A stretch of 64,000 nt of DNA, taken from assembly GCA_961205875.1 (NCBI GenBank), contig OY540812.1, positions 20,026,001 through 20,090,000 of the forward strand, read 5' to 3'. A program made the position numbers and the translations under genes. Shown piece after piece: positions 24,725 to 36,926 of this stretch; the stretch's first letter is position 1, and every line of letters starts with the position of its first letter. This DNA comes from Sialis fuliginosa (lineage: Eukaryota > Arthropoda > Insecta > Megaloptera > Sialidae). The notes below the pieces were generated by a model. That model saw only the letters and a program-made list of their open reading frames with translations, had not been told where the DNA came from and did no database searches.

Positions 24725-25585
24725 CTTTAGAGCATTTACATACCGACAGACAGACTTTATTGTAATAGTGGTCGTACGTGTTTCATACATCTCGAGTTGG
24801 ATTTTTTGATGATAAGGTATAATACTTTGTTATATACCTACAGTAAATTTCTTGTTTGCAAAAAAGGTAAAAATATATCACTTTTTTTAAAACAGTTAAA
24901 AAAAATAAAACAATATGAATATTTATTTTTAAATACGTGTATGTTTTTATTTACAATTCAAAAATTCTTGGTATTTCTCTATTTGTACCTACATATGAAT
25001 TTATTATTTCGTAATGTTTGTATACTCGTACATATATATATGATATATTAAAATATTTTGAATATATTAAATTTCGATGACGTAAATATGAACAGAACAC
25101 AATAAAAAGGCTTCAGTTTTGAATACGTATAATTTAATTTATTTAATAAAATTTATTTGAATTCAGGAAACCTCATATTGAGCGTTGTATTTTCAGAATG
25201 AAACCCAACAATATTTATTAATCACTTGAAATAACAAAATATTTACGTAAAAGGTACTTGTATTGTACGTATTAATTATATTTATATTTTTTATTATCAT
25301 TTCATTATAAAGATTTATTGCTGAAAATAAACATTTTAGGAAATTTTTATCATTGAAAATTTAAATATTACATTGAAATGTTTGATTATTTTAGAATTGT
25401 AAAATTGATTAATGTGTGTTTATATAATTAAGAAAGAAACTAAATCAAAAATATCCCGACATCGATACAAAATTACAAAATGAAATAAAATGCCAAAAAA
25501 TAAATGCATTTTAATAATATTTAAAATTAATAAAAAACTATTATTCAACAATCTAATAAATTAAATTAAATATAAAAAAAAAAAA

Positions 25586-26368
25586 CGGTGAAGTGCATAT
25601 TGGGAACGCACATGATAGGGTTCCGTAGTCATTCTCACTATACGATTTAAAAAAAAAGTTATTTTGAAATTTTTCATAAACTATTTTGGTTACAGTGTTC
25701 GTTATAATTTTCATTGAAAGTATTAACTAATAACTGCATCTGGAATTTCTCCCTTTTTTGCATTGATAGTTTAGAAATTAGAGGTGGGGAGACGCTCTGA
25801 TAACGACATTGAAAAGCAAATATATTATATTATTTGTTGCATTTTAGGATTTTTATCTAAAGATATCTCACTCAATGGGGAAGTGAAAAAAATATCTGAG
25901 TACACCTTTCAGTCTATGGGAGGGGGGTCAAAATTTTTTTTGACGATGTTTGTTATAATTTTCAATGTAAGTACTAATTAAAAGCGACATTATGGATTTT
26001 TTTCAGATTTTTTACATGGATAATTTAGGAAATAGAGGGGGTGGAGGGATGCTGTGATAACGACTTTAAACGCAAATATGTCGTGACTGAAAGGTTAAAG
26101 TCAAAAGTTCGTAAATATTTTTGTTGCATTTTAGAAGACATTTCTAAAGACACCTTCAATGGAATAAGTGAAAAAAAAATTTGAATATACTTTTCAGTCA
26201 ATGGAAAATTTTGTATTTCAAAAATCTCATCATTTTTGTTCTTGGGTTATCAATCTATGTCCGTATACCAAATTTCATCTTAATCGCTATAAAATTTATA
26301 TAGACGGACGAGCGGACAGAGTGAAACTATTATAATAAGGGTTCCTAGTTTTCTACGGAACCCTAAAA
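25586..26368 (+). repeat. GGTTCCGTAGT-type repeat, copy C, full length
   Basis: Left end CATGATAGGGTTCCGTAGTC, right end TTTTCTACGGAACCCTAAAA, giving inverted termini. It has the same two tandem internal modules as the copy at 2031-2815: ACAGTGTTCGTTATAATTTT near 25695, then GACGATGTTTGTTATAATTTT near 25940. The right side carries GACGGACGAGCGGACAGAG. The termini (GGGTTCCGTAG) are better preserved than in copy A. The open frame at 25784-25981 is a by-product of the repeat. Confidence 0.75.
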
Positions 26369-26653
26369 AATGATATGATATGGTGTATAATAATTAATGA
26401 ACGATCTAATTACAGCAATGGTAAACTTCAACATATGAATTGCGCATGAGCAAATACACAAAATTCGTGTAAATAGTACACTGAAATTGGAAAACATGAC
26501 AACCATGAATACAATACAATCATTTTAAACAATAGAAATGTGTATGAATTTCCACAATGAAAACACAGCTGTTTTTTAAAAAATATTTAACAATTTGAAT
26601 GGATGACATATTTATAATTAATTGGATGCTTAAATTCTAAATACATACTAAAG

Positions 26654-27787
26654 CAGGCCTGGCCAACTCAAATTGCTCCACGGGCCGCATTGACAACCTA
26701 AATTTTTCGAGGACCCCATATAAAAAATCTATAATTTTACAGGTTTTCGTTTGTACATTCTTTTTATTTATATATCTCCCGTTATATTAGTCGGATTGCG
26801 ACAAAATAAAATTAATTTTCTTCGTTATGAATCAACATAAAACTGATTGTGAGTAAATAAAACCCATGTAAGTAAGTTCAATAAATAACTTAAAAAATAC
26901 AGTTTTTTTTTATTCCAAATAATTTTTTTAAACGGCTAGAAACGTATTTAAAACGAATAAAACAAGTATAAAAGAAATTTTTAATTAAACAAAATTGACT
27001 CTTTGATAACTTGTGGGCAACATATGATTAAGGAACAAATTTTTAAAAATGTGTAAGTATATAATAAAACTAATTTTAAAATGTGTTCTCATAATTCGTT
27101 CAATATCTGGTTTTACAACGAATACTTATTGAATTTCTTTCTAATCACTAATTTTTTGTTGTACGTCTTCTCCGGCGGGTTCTTCGGGAGCACGAATGCA
27201 AAGAAAATATGTCACTTTTTGAAATTTTATATTTCCGGAACTAATAATCGTAGAACAATACATATAAAAACGCAATTAGATTTTAATAAGAGTTTTAACC
27301 TTCCATCTCTCAACCCATAAATATATTAGCATAAAAAAGATAAGCTTCTTTACATTAGATTTTGTACCTTCAATATTTTACCCCTTATGATAGATAGTGT
27401 TGCAATAGACCTAATACGATTCGGCTGGAAAAACACATGGGGGTGTAAGGTAAAAAAAATACCCCTTATCTCACATAGGAGTCGAAATATAATATTTATG
27501 ATTTTGTATAATTAATTAATAAATATTAAATTGCTCTCATTCAGTCAAAAATATTTCATATGCTTTTTTGTTATAAAAATAGTTTTAACAAATAAAATTA
27601 TTCGTTTAGTTATATAAATAAAACAATGTTTTAAATGTTATTTTAAAGAAAACGACGGGAAATTAAAATCAGTTTCAGACACTCTGAAACACCGGATACT
27701 TAAAAAAACATTATAAAACATACTATCTTCGTATGTGACCGCGGGTCGCACATAAGAGCGCGGCGGGCTGCAGGTTGACTAGCCCTG
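26654..27787. mobile_element. hAT element (1134 bp) with perfect 8-bp duplication
   Basis: Left end CAGGCCTGGCCAACTC followed by CCACGGGCCGC; right end (inward) CAGGGCTAGTCAACCTGCAG followed by CCCGCCGCGC. It is flanked by a perfect 8-bp duplication, TACTAAAG at 26646-26653 and 27788-27795. The CAGG..GGCCAAC end with a GGGCCGC block is typical of widespread hAT elements. The interior is AT-rich. The longest frame (27081-27320) shows no transposase motif, so this is a non-autonomous or eroded copy. Confidence 0.92.
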
Positions 27788-28576
27788 TACTAAAGGAATG
27801 TCCACTATATATTTTGAATTTTTTTTTAAGTTTCAGTTTCATTTTAAAGCTTGAAAATGTTTTTTGATTTTTTATTCTAGATTTTTTTTGCAAAATTAAA
27901 GCTTTAAGTCAAATATATGTACGTCACACCTACTTTTTCTTTGAATACAAAAAAAAAACGCATTAGCGTGTAACAAAAGGAATTTCTGTTACATTTTTTA
28001 CGTACAGAGAAGTATATAGTACCTAGTTGACAAAAATTTATTCCTTTTTCATCTTCGATTAATGATGCTCTTTGAAAAATTTATAGTTTTTGAAACATTA
28101 ATAAGTATTATACAAAGCTTCCCAATCCTTCTCGCATTCCCGTCAACATCCAAAAAATAAATAAATAAACAAATAATACACATAAATACAAAACAAACAA
28201 CAAAATTATATTCACACACAACTGAGCTGTCGGACTAGAAGAGATTCTGCCGACAAATAATTCGTCAAGAAAAAAAAAGTACAAAGCTTCGAATTGTTTT
28301 TTGAATGATCGTTCTACAATTATATTTATCGAAAATGTGACGATTTTTACAGAATAAAATACTTTAATAATTAAAATACCATGTAACATGTAACGATACA
28401 AAAATTAATATTAAACCAATGTAAAATATTTTATTTAAATTATTTAGTTTTAGCTTGAAGCATTCCACTTACAATCGTACCCTTAGGCCTTAGAGAATTG
28501 AAAAATTATTATAACATCCCGGGAAAAAATTTCAGATCTGAAGTGATCTCGGTTGATCTTCATTTTGGAACAAATC

Positions 28577-28966
28577 AGATGATTTTAGATCTTTGTAGAT
28601 CGTTGTAGGTCTTTGCAGATAGTTGTAGGTCTCTGTAGATCTTTGTAGATCGTGATCTTTGCAGATCGTTGTAGATCGTTGTAGGTCTTTGCAGATAGTT
28701 GTAGATATTTGCAGATCGTTATAGATATTTGCAGATCGTGATCTTAATAGATCGTTGTTGATCTTTGCAGATAGTTGTAGGTCGTTGTAGGTCGTTGCAG
28801 ATCTTTGTAGATCGCTATTGATCTTTGTAAATCGTTGCAGATCTTTGCAGATCGTGATCTTTATAGATCGTTGTAGATCTTTGCAGATCGTTGTAAATCT
28901 TTACAGATTGTTGTTGATCTTTGTAGATCGTTGTACATCATTGCAGATCGTCGTAGATCGTGAGAT
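28577..28966 (+). repeat. Left GATC decamer array
   Basis: About 390 bp of tandem decamers of consensus GATC(G/T)TTG(T/C)A, often alternating as a 20-bp pair GATCGTTGTAGATCTTTGCA. Degenerate units read GGTC or GATA at the start. A few GATCGTGATC junctions break the 10-bp register. The 28818-29027 open frame, with its repeated RCRSLQIV pattern, is simply a translation of this array and not a gene. Confidence 0.9.
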
Positions 28967-29687
28967 TGAAACGTATTGTTTGTATTTTAATCAATTTAAA
29001 AAAAAATATGTGTATTTGTTATTTTAACAATACAGGCCTTAAATATCACTTAATACGTGTCTGGACTTTTTTTTTCATTTTATTAAATTTAATAATAATA
29101 TCTTATGTTTCTATGCTGTATTAACAGTAAATATTGAATTTTTCTCTGTTTCGCTACTTATGGTATTCATTATAGAAAATCGTAAATATCTCGACTCCTG
29201 TGCTAGATAGAGGGTTGTTTTGCCCCCCACACCCCTAGTATCCCGAAGTATTTTTCCCGCTGGATCGAATGAGACCAATTACAACCCTTCATCTGTGACA
29301 GGGGGTGAGTTGTGAATTTATTTATTAATTTAATACACGGGCCTCAAATATCATTCAGTACGTTTCTGTACAATTTTTTTTAATTGATTAAATTATAAAC
29401 AAGGTTTCTATATAGTATATGTGTATTTGTTATTTAAGGTAGACAAAAGTTTATTTATGAATAAGTAGGTACATATTATTATGTATGTATAATATATAAA
29501 TATCGCAACATAGCTCTCGCCAACACAGTATTTTCACTTTCATTCGTATATAAGCCAAGTCGGATCAGTTAGTAATAAGGTAATACAATACATATATGGT
29601 GGTTCTCTTCTCCAGGATTGCTCTTCGAACCCAGTTACTGCGGGAAGTCAAGCTGTGTGTGTGTACAAAAACATAATCAAACCCCCG

Positions 29688-29837
29688 ATCTACGCAGATC
29701 TGTTTTGATCTGTGTTGATCTACGCAGATCAACACAGATCTACGCAGATCTGTGTTGATCTGCGTTGATATGTTCCAAAATGGAGATCAAAACAGATCTG
29801 TAAAAATGCAGATCTGATTTGATCACTTTAGATCTGA
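29688..29837 (+). repeat. Right GATC decamer array
   Basis: Decamers beginning GATCTACGCA, GATCTGTGTT, GATCAACACA and GATCTGTTTT follow one another at 10-bp spacing, then loosen toward the right TIR (GATCAAAACA, GATCTGTAAA, GATCTGATTT). The unit differs from the left array but keeps GATC at the start and the 10-bp step. Confidence 0.85.
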
Positions 29838-30313
29838 AATTTTTTCCCGGGATACTTCGCAACTTTTTTTATAAAAGTAATATTAATTTTATGAATATAT
29901 TTGAAAATATAGCAAAAGTTTAACTATTTTTGTTTAATTTAAATGAAGCTACACTCTTTATTATTTCAATGAAGAGAAAATATATTACATAGATTAAAAA
30001 TATAGATATTTTAACAGGTATTATTTTTACGTATTTTGTAGAGGAATGTAACACGTTCGATTGTATTGCGATGAACACTCTAAAACTAAAAAAAAAACGG
30101 ATTATATGCAACATAACATCGTTAAAATATGCATGCGATGATGTACGAAAAAATCCCAAAATATGCTGTAAAACGACAAAATATGCAACTTTTGCTGTAA
30201 AATACATATAACTGAAATAACTGAATACTGGATGACATGAATTTTAGTTTAAAATAACTTTTTTTTCGAAATTTTATAAAATCCTGAATGTATAGCAGAT
30301 TAAAAAAGTTATT

Positions 30314-30455
30314 AAGGTACTGACACCAGTCTTGGATCATACCCCAGTGTTGGACTCTTGTTTAATTAAATGTACTAAATTATAAATATTTGTTGATATT
30401 TGATTATTGCCATTACTGAAACATAATCTATAAACACTTAACTGTCATGCGAATT
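30314..30455 (+). repeat. Fragment related to the 41540 element end
   Basis: AAGGTACTGACACCAGTCTT GGATC near 30313, then AATATTTGTTGATATTTGAT TATxxCCAT and a TTAACTGTC module, match the left 150 bp of the element at 41540-42082 in the same order. The opposite end was not found here, so this is a truncated copy. Confidence 0.6.
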
Positions 30456-32164
30456 TTTGTGAACATTCTATGAAATTTATTCGGTCAGAATCACGTATAA
30501 AAAAATATTTTAAAAATTGAAACGCATTACTTTCGAACACGATAATTTATGATTAAATATAATTTTATGTAACAAAATTTTTATATAACAATAATAGTTT
30601 TCTCGGATTCATTAATCATACATATCATACATTATTTTTCTATTAAATTTATTGAAATATAAATGCTTGTTGTCACGCAATATGTGTGTATTTATGCTAC
30701 AATATTTATATAAACTGTCTCTATTACTCCTGCAAACTTTATGTTTTACTTCGTATGCTTTATTTATTTTGTTAAAGCTGTTTGAATATTGTAGTTGACA
30801 TAAATCTACGTTAATATTTTATCTGGAAAGATTGTAAAAAGATGTTGTTGTCAGTTACATTGTATTCGCAATTATGAAAATACTACGTTAACTTGTTTTT
30901 ATACAGAGCTGAGTGAATTAAAAATAAGAAAAATTGATTCTACAGCTTCATATATTAACTTACAAATAATAAAAAAATACTTATTACAATTTTTTAGCTA
31001 ATCATTTTTTACAATTTGGTCATTTAATTTTTTATAAGACGTCATATTTCACAGATACGTTTTTTTTATCTTTCACTAGTTTGTACTGATTATTTACTTA
31101 AAGTCAAAGTTATTATAAAGGAACTTTAATTTTGTTTAAAGGCACTGACACGTAAATTAAGAAAATGTAAATGTGAAGAGTTATAAGCGTACGTTCGAAA
31201 ATATATGCCGGGGGTGCAGTATGGAAGACACAAAAAGTTATTATTTTTACTAATTTAATTAAGACGAAACGAAAAAATTGTCATATTTTCAGGGTCGTTT
31301 TCACTGTTTCAATTGTTGTATAGGAACCTATAAAAAAACCTTACATCTTAAATACGATTGATCTACAAGGGTACTAAGTCCTTTGTTAGACAATAGTTAC
31401 AAAATATGCATGTGAAAAATTGCTAATACTTTTAAAATTATTATACTCATCCGATTAGCGTACCAAGAAGGTTTGGAGTCCTTACTGAAATGAACATTTG
31501 GTAAAAGAATTAAAGTCGGTGCATTTTTACTGCGAACGAAAGAAAATTCTATACATACAAAGACAAACAGACCCACGGACAGCTCGGACATTACCACACA
31601 AATAAAAATAAACAATACGTTCATATCTGCCGCGGAATATGGAAGTAAAAAACTACCTGAGAATACCTATAAACTGGGCGGGAATACTTTTGTTCACTCT
31701 CTATCTGAAAAAATGTGTCACGCGTGTAATCTATTATAGGGTTCTGTAGATACCTACATACTAAGTACGTGAATACCTTACCGGCCTTTCAATTAAATTT
31801 AATATACCTAGAGGAATACCAATAATACTTATATATATATTAATTGTTTGCTTCATTCTTTATCAATTTCTTAAAACTTTTTTTTTTATCTTATTGTTAG
31901 TACCTAGAATCTAGATATTACTTATTCATACTATCACTATTTTTTTGAATGAAAGAACGTTTCTGGTCCCCTAATGTCGTTATTTTTCAGTTAGAAAATC
32001 TATTGATTAAGACTTAGTTTGATACCCCACATAGGTAAGGTAAAAAAAAATGTTCTAACTTTAGCTACATGGTGCTCCTTGAAAAAATATTTTTATAAAA
32101 TATTTGCGTCTATATTGAAGGTCAGGAATTTACGTGTTTGTTAAAATTTCGAGTTTATAACTTA

Positions 32165-32361
32165 TACAGGGTGTTAAAATACTAAGGTACAGAATAGGGA
32201 TCTCAAAAACGAGGGGACACTTTGAGAGCGCGGGTACACTAGAGATTTTTAATCGGCCGATAGTTTGATCGGTTTAGCAATTGTCAATCACCATTAAAAT
32301 GTACAGTACAGTACAGTTTTCAAGATCCCCATACTGCACACTGGTAATTAGACACCCTGTA
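32165..32361. mobile_element. TACAGGGTGT-ended short element next to the RGK P-loop exon
   Basis: Left TACAGGGTGTTAAAAT and right (inward) TACAGGGTGTCTAATTACC form the terminal inverted repeat; TA flanks both ends (32163-32164 and 32362-32363). Inner inverted partners are GGGATCTC and AAGATCCCCAT. It contains GTACAGTACAGTACAG and a GGCCGATAGTTTGATCGG palindrome. TACAGGGTGTC-type ends are common in arthropod genomes. It stops 64 bp short of the exon's splice donor and so sits in the first bases of the intron. Confidence 0.7.
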
Positions 32362-32424
32362 TAATCTTTTGCTATAATAAATAGACGGATGGACTCGATA
32401 AAGTGAAATCAATACAAAACTCAC

Positions 32425-32684
32425 CTATACTTGTATCGTATGCGTGAAGATGTTCGCTGGTCATGAACTGCCCGACAAGACTGGACTTGCCAACTCCAGG
32501 CGCGCCCAGCATGACTACGCGATAGGACTGCGAGCGGCTAGCGTTGGAGGAGTCGCGTGACGACACCGAGGTCCGCGCAGACCCAGGGCACGAGGCGACT
32601 CCGATGCCGGCCGCAGCCCCGCACAGCGCACTTGTCAGGGAGGTCGGCGCAGCACCTGCGCTGCCGCCTGTCAGATGCTCCGTG
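32425..32684 (-). CDS. Rgk: RGK-family GTPase, P-loop exon
   Basis: A 260-bp internal exon with a sharply higher GC content than its flanks. The acceptor is TTGATTTAATTTCAG|C and the donor is ATAG|GTGAGT. The first base completes an Arg codon; 86 codons follow, then one base is left over. The first ~45 codons are low complexity (TEHLTGGSAGAAPTSLTSAL, then Ala/Gly/Ser/Cys-rich, then SSRDSSNASRSQSY). The G domain then begins RVVMLGAPGVGKSSLVGQFM with the P-loop GAPGVGKS at 32483-32506, followed by TSEHLHAYDTSI. This order (Ser-rich N-terminal extension, YRVVMLG, P-loop, AYDTSI) is characteristic of insect RGK GTPases. There is no ATG in this frame within the exon before the G domain; the frame stays open through the acceptor, so the start must lie in an upstream exon. 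Confidence 0.95.
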
Positions 32685-35600
32685 CTGAAATTAAATCAAC
32701 AGTCATGAGAAATTATAGTGCACAGTAAAAAAACTATTATTATTTTATTAAATAAAAATCTTTAAGAAAATAAAGTATAAATGCAAAGTTTTAGGAAAAG
32801 TTACTATTTTTTGGTTGTATTATATTTCATTGAAAGTGTGAAAATTTCTGTTTTTAAATTGTAAGAAAATTACTAGATAAATATTTAGTTTATTTTTTCT
32901 GTATCAATATGAAATTTATAAATCTATCAGTGTAGGGGGTAGGTATATAAAATAATTAATTGAAACATAGATATTGATGGACTAATTCAAATAGATCGTT
33001 ACCCTTTAAAATTATCAAGTTTAATTTAAGTAAAGGCATTTTACATCTAATTTAAAATTGTTTTAGCTGAAGTCATTGTTTGAATATATAAAATAAGTCT
33101 AAAATAAAATTAGGATCAATACGAGCTTGTACCCAGAAATCAAGAATTATTATAATCTCTGGTAATTTTGTTTTATATGGTAATTTTTTTTAACTTATTT
33201 TTTACTTAAAATGACCTTTAATATCGCTACCGAAGATTGGTTTCCAAAATATAATACATATATAAACAATGGTAGAACGCATATGGCAAAAATACCATAG
33301 GTAACTTTTAATTACTAACTTTTATGACATATTATTATTGCCGAATTACGTTGGTAGATATTATATATATATTAGTTTTAATTATTTCTTGTATGTGTGA
33401 TGATGAAACAATAACGTGTGTCTCTATTCAATTTCAAGTAGTGGCTTTTATTCAACAATCCAATTACAATATCCTTATAATGAAAGGCGGTGGAAGTTCG
33501 GAATGATATTGCAAAATTTAATTATGAATGATCACAAATCCTACTGCTTATGACAAACTTTATAAATTGTAGAGATTTTCTGATATAACGTAAGTTGCAA
33601 GTTTTCCAACAACTTTTCCTACTTGACGAAGAAGTTAAAAGTCACATCAGCTGATTACCTAATCACATTTTATGTTTACATTGAATATATTTACGTATGA
33701 CATTTTGTTTTGATTGAATAAAATTAACAGAATAACTTATCATGGTTTTAATATTATTAAGTTTATGTAGATTTTTAGGTAGAAGAGATAAATTGTAGAG
33801 AAATCAAAACATTAAAAGTTAAACCTTACATTACGTTTTATAGCTAGTAATTAAATAAAATATATAATTAATTATATTTAATTTTCTTATTTAGTTATTT
33901 GTTATTTATTTAAAATTTTTTTTTATCAAAATACTTTTTAAAATTATTCTTCAGTGGTATGAATAATATCAAACTTTACCTGTACCTTGACCTATGTATC
34001 AGTGCCAAAAGAGCTATACACAGGCTTGATTGTTACTTTTATATAATGTTAATAAACACTAAACATTTCAGATTGTGTCCCAAAATTGTAAGATTTTTTA
34101 AACAATCTGACAATAAAACGCAATTAGCTTAATATTTGCTTTTACCCATTTGGAAGATTTGTCAGACAGGTCAGACTTGTGTTCGAGCACCGCTCCAAGT
34201 ACCATAATTTTTTTTTATTGATTTCTACTTCACATACCAATTGTTGTTCGATGTATTATTGTTAAAGTAAGATCACTATCTGTATAAAGAGAGTAGATAC
34301 TAGCTTTTGACATATGTATGTCTTTGAAGTATTTATATGATAATTTATTCTTATAGAAATATGCACAATGCATGCAGGTATCATATTTCACATAGATAGA
34401 TTACAATACGATATATAATGATGCCCTTGTGAGAAACAATATGTGCATATACATTTATACATAAAATTTTTTTTTTAACAAATTATTATATATGTACATG
34501 TGTTTATTTTTATTTTTTTAATAAAATAAAATATGTATTATTTTTACACAAAGAATGGCATATCCCATTATTATAATGCCTGAATTGCACACATATGTAA
34601 AATATAATTAATTTCTCATCGTCGGAGCAGAAAAAAACTAAAAAATGAAAACTCATTTTTAAATTAACTAGTAAAAAATATGCATGAGATATAAAATAGA
34701 CAAAGGGGCACAATATCAACTGCACTGCAGCAACTAATAACGTATAATTTTTTTTATTATAGAAAAAAAATTATTAATTTATTTATTATATTATTATTAT
34801 ATTGAGCAATAACATTTTGTATTTTAAGCATTATACTAAACATAAAGTGTGACATTAAACATAATTAAGAGCAAATACATTTTCAAAATAACATTTTCCG
34901 TTTTGAGCAATAAAATTTTGTTTTGCGTTCGTTATTATTGTATAATTAAATTTACTTTGAGTTTATAACTTTAATTTTTTGGGGGTGGGGTGTGTGTTTC
35001 ATTCCCCCCCCCAAATTAAAATAAGGTTAACCTGAAGAATATGCCGTTACCGACGTCACAACTATCAAATATCACGTGTTGATGTGTTAAAATAGACTTA
35101 ACCTAACGAAAACTAACCAACCCATAGACATAGAGAATGGACAGGGCATTCTGTATTATCTCAATGGTGTAACATCTGTTAAAAAAAGGAGAGAGAGATG
35201 CAGTGTAGTTTGGAATATATCTACCTCTTTTTCTAAGAATCTGATTGGTAGCTTACTATAGTTCAGGGTAGTATTTCTGTCAGATATATTTGTATATATC
35301 TATCTTGTGATTTTTTTGCAATAAGTTTTTTATTAGAAAAGTAAATAATATAAACAATAAACATACTATAATGGTTCATATTTCATCGAGGAAATAAAAA
35401 TAAAAAAATCAATTGATCTGATAGAAATTTGCAAAATTATGAACGGATACTCCGGGAAAATAACATTTTTGCTACCAAAAATATTAAATATATATTAATA
35501 AAAAATAGTTTTAAATCAATTCGCAAGTGGTTGCTACAAAATTATGCGAGGTGGATTACATTTACAAACAGCACATACAAGATTTACTTAACACAATTTT

Positions 35601-36431
35601 AAATATTTTTTTTTGATATTAGAACAAATTCGAAACTTATATTATTTAGAAATCAATAATTGTTTCTTTTTTTAAATAAAATTTTTTATAACGTTAATTA
35701 TTTTAACCTCTTTTTTATACATATAGTATAATAATATCATATATTAATCAATAGTAGATTAATATATTATGATAATATCTATGAATATTTTTAATGTTCG
35801 GGACTAAGAATGAAATAGTTACACTCCTGTTTAAAAAAAGGACAAGTATATTCCAAACCTGTTTCTATCTCTTTCTTTTGACACAGTTCTGCTCCCAGGT
35901 CAGAACTTGTATCTTATTAGGACATCAACTCTGTGCGATTTATAAAATATTATATAAATACATGATATAGTTTATATTAACTATTGCTAAATCACAAAAA
36001 ATACTGTTCAATATTGTTTACAAATGCTATAATAGTTTATTAAGTGTTAAGAATAGCTTATTTAATGTTCTTCACTATTTCTCCTTTCATTTTAAATAGT
36101 GCGCGATTAATTTATTCCCGTTATTATATGATGTCAAAGCGCTATCAACTGAAGAAACACTAACTGTATATTACATTATAGAACTTTGATTTCCTCATAG
36201 CTGTTAGAAACAGAAATAATAGCACACGTTGTTGCTTGTTTCTATCTAAAGTGGCAAACACAAAAAAGCTAGGATGACAGCACAACATTTTGTAATATAA
36301 ACTGTATTTGCATCAGTGGAGACACTCAGTCAACACCTGTTTCTGTTATTTATTGTATTAACACTATAAATATTATTGCTTCAGTGGATACAGTTTGTTT
36401 CAACAACGAGAAACAAAACTAAAATGTTTCA

Positions 36432-36890
36432 ATTCGCTATGGTCAGTGACCATTCTGCCACCTATCGGATAAAACTTGAACCCTTCTGAAGGTACCAAAT
36501 AGTGATTTGAATTCAATTTAAGATTTCTATTATTAATATTATTTACAGTTCAATGAAAATGTACTATTAAAAACGTCATTGGGAGTAATGTATGCACAGC
36601 AAACATAAATATTTGTATAATTAATGGAGGTTAAGTTTAAATTTTTCACCTATATTTCATTGACAGTTGCATTTTTTGTAACAGATGAAAACTTTATGTT
36701 TTATTGGATGAATTATTGTTACAATTTGGTACAGCATAACGTTATATATATTTTTAATTATGCTTTTATTCTTGATTGCATTTTGATTATTTTAATTGCT
36801 TATTAACATACTTTTTACATTATATTTAAACATTTCAAATGGCTGTTTGAGAACTTCAGAAGGGTTCAAGTTTTTACGGCCATAGCGAAT
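36432..36890. mobile_element. Fold-back element (ATTCGCTATGG..CTTCAGAAGGGTTCAAG)
   Basis: ATTCGCTATGG (36432) and AAAACTTGAACCCTTCTGAAG (36470-36490) on the left are mirrored by CTTCAGAAGGGTTCAAG (36854-36870) and CCATAGCGAAT (36880-36890) on the right. The left arm contains an extra 25 bp between the two blocks. The interior is AT-rich with no transposase. Target duplication not evident. Confidence 0.6.
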
Positions 36891-36926
36891 AGTAAGTTTT
36901 TCATTTTTGATCTTGACCGTCTAGAG

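Larger units (their letters stand above)
28516..29853. mobile_element. Unclassified TIR element with subterminal GATC decamer arrays
   Basis: Terminal inverted repeats of about 33 bp start ATCCCGGGAAAAAATTTCAG on the left (28516) and, on the other strand, at 29853 on the right; only one base differs in the next 13. Just inside both ends lie arrays of 10-bp units starting GATC (see separate entries). The centre (about 28976-29687) has an imperfect direct repeat: a GGCCTTAAATATCACTTAAT module near 29035 and GGGCCTCAAATATCATTCAG near 29339. The centre also has a CCCCCCACACCCCTAGTATCC patch. No transposase frame. The outermost flanks are not an obvious target duplication (AC on each side is the only match), so the superfamily is unassigned. 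Confidence 0.75.
3888..32424 (-). other. 28.5-kb RGK intron filled with transposon remnants
   Basis: This is the intron between the P-loop exon and the switch exon on the minus strand. It opens with GTGAGT at 32424 and closes with TTTCAG at 3888. Listed elements occupy part of it. In the remaining stretches of more than 300 bp I see only AT-rich sequence without gene, RNA or repeat signature. These are mainly 4290-5560, 5705-6225, 6870-8250, 8840-9840, 12330-15070, 15700-16040, 17062-19430, 19730-21360, 22030-22810, 22880-23140, 23675-24520, 24735-25580, 27800-28510, 29860-30310 and 30460-32160. A few of them (6460-6740, 20100-20300, 22480-22730) are slightly richer in GC and may be unrecognised repeat debris. 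An internal microexon cannot be excluded by eye. Confidence 0.7.

Noticed and set aside
28577..28966. GATC array considered as a CRISPR-like or methylation-linked repeat
   Set aside because: Units are contiguous with no spacers, and the sequence is animal intron DNA where a Dam-type role is not expected.
28818..29027. Repetitive plus-strand open frame with RCRSLQIV units
   Set aside because: It is a direct translation of the GATC decamer array, which is not coding.
34180..34215. GTTCGAGCACCGCTCC plus T tract as a tRNA or SINE box B
   Set aside because: No box A at the right distance and no cloverleaf can be drawn; at most a degraded SINE tail.
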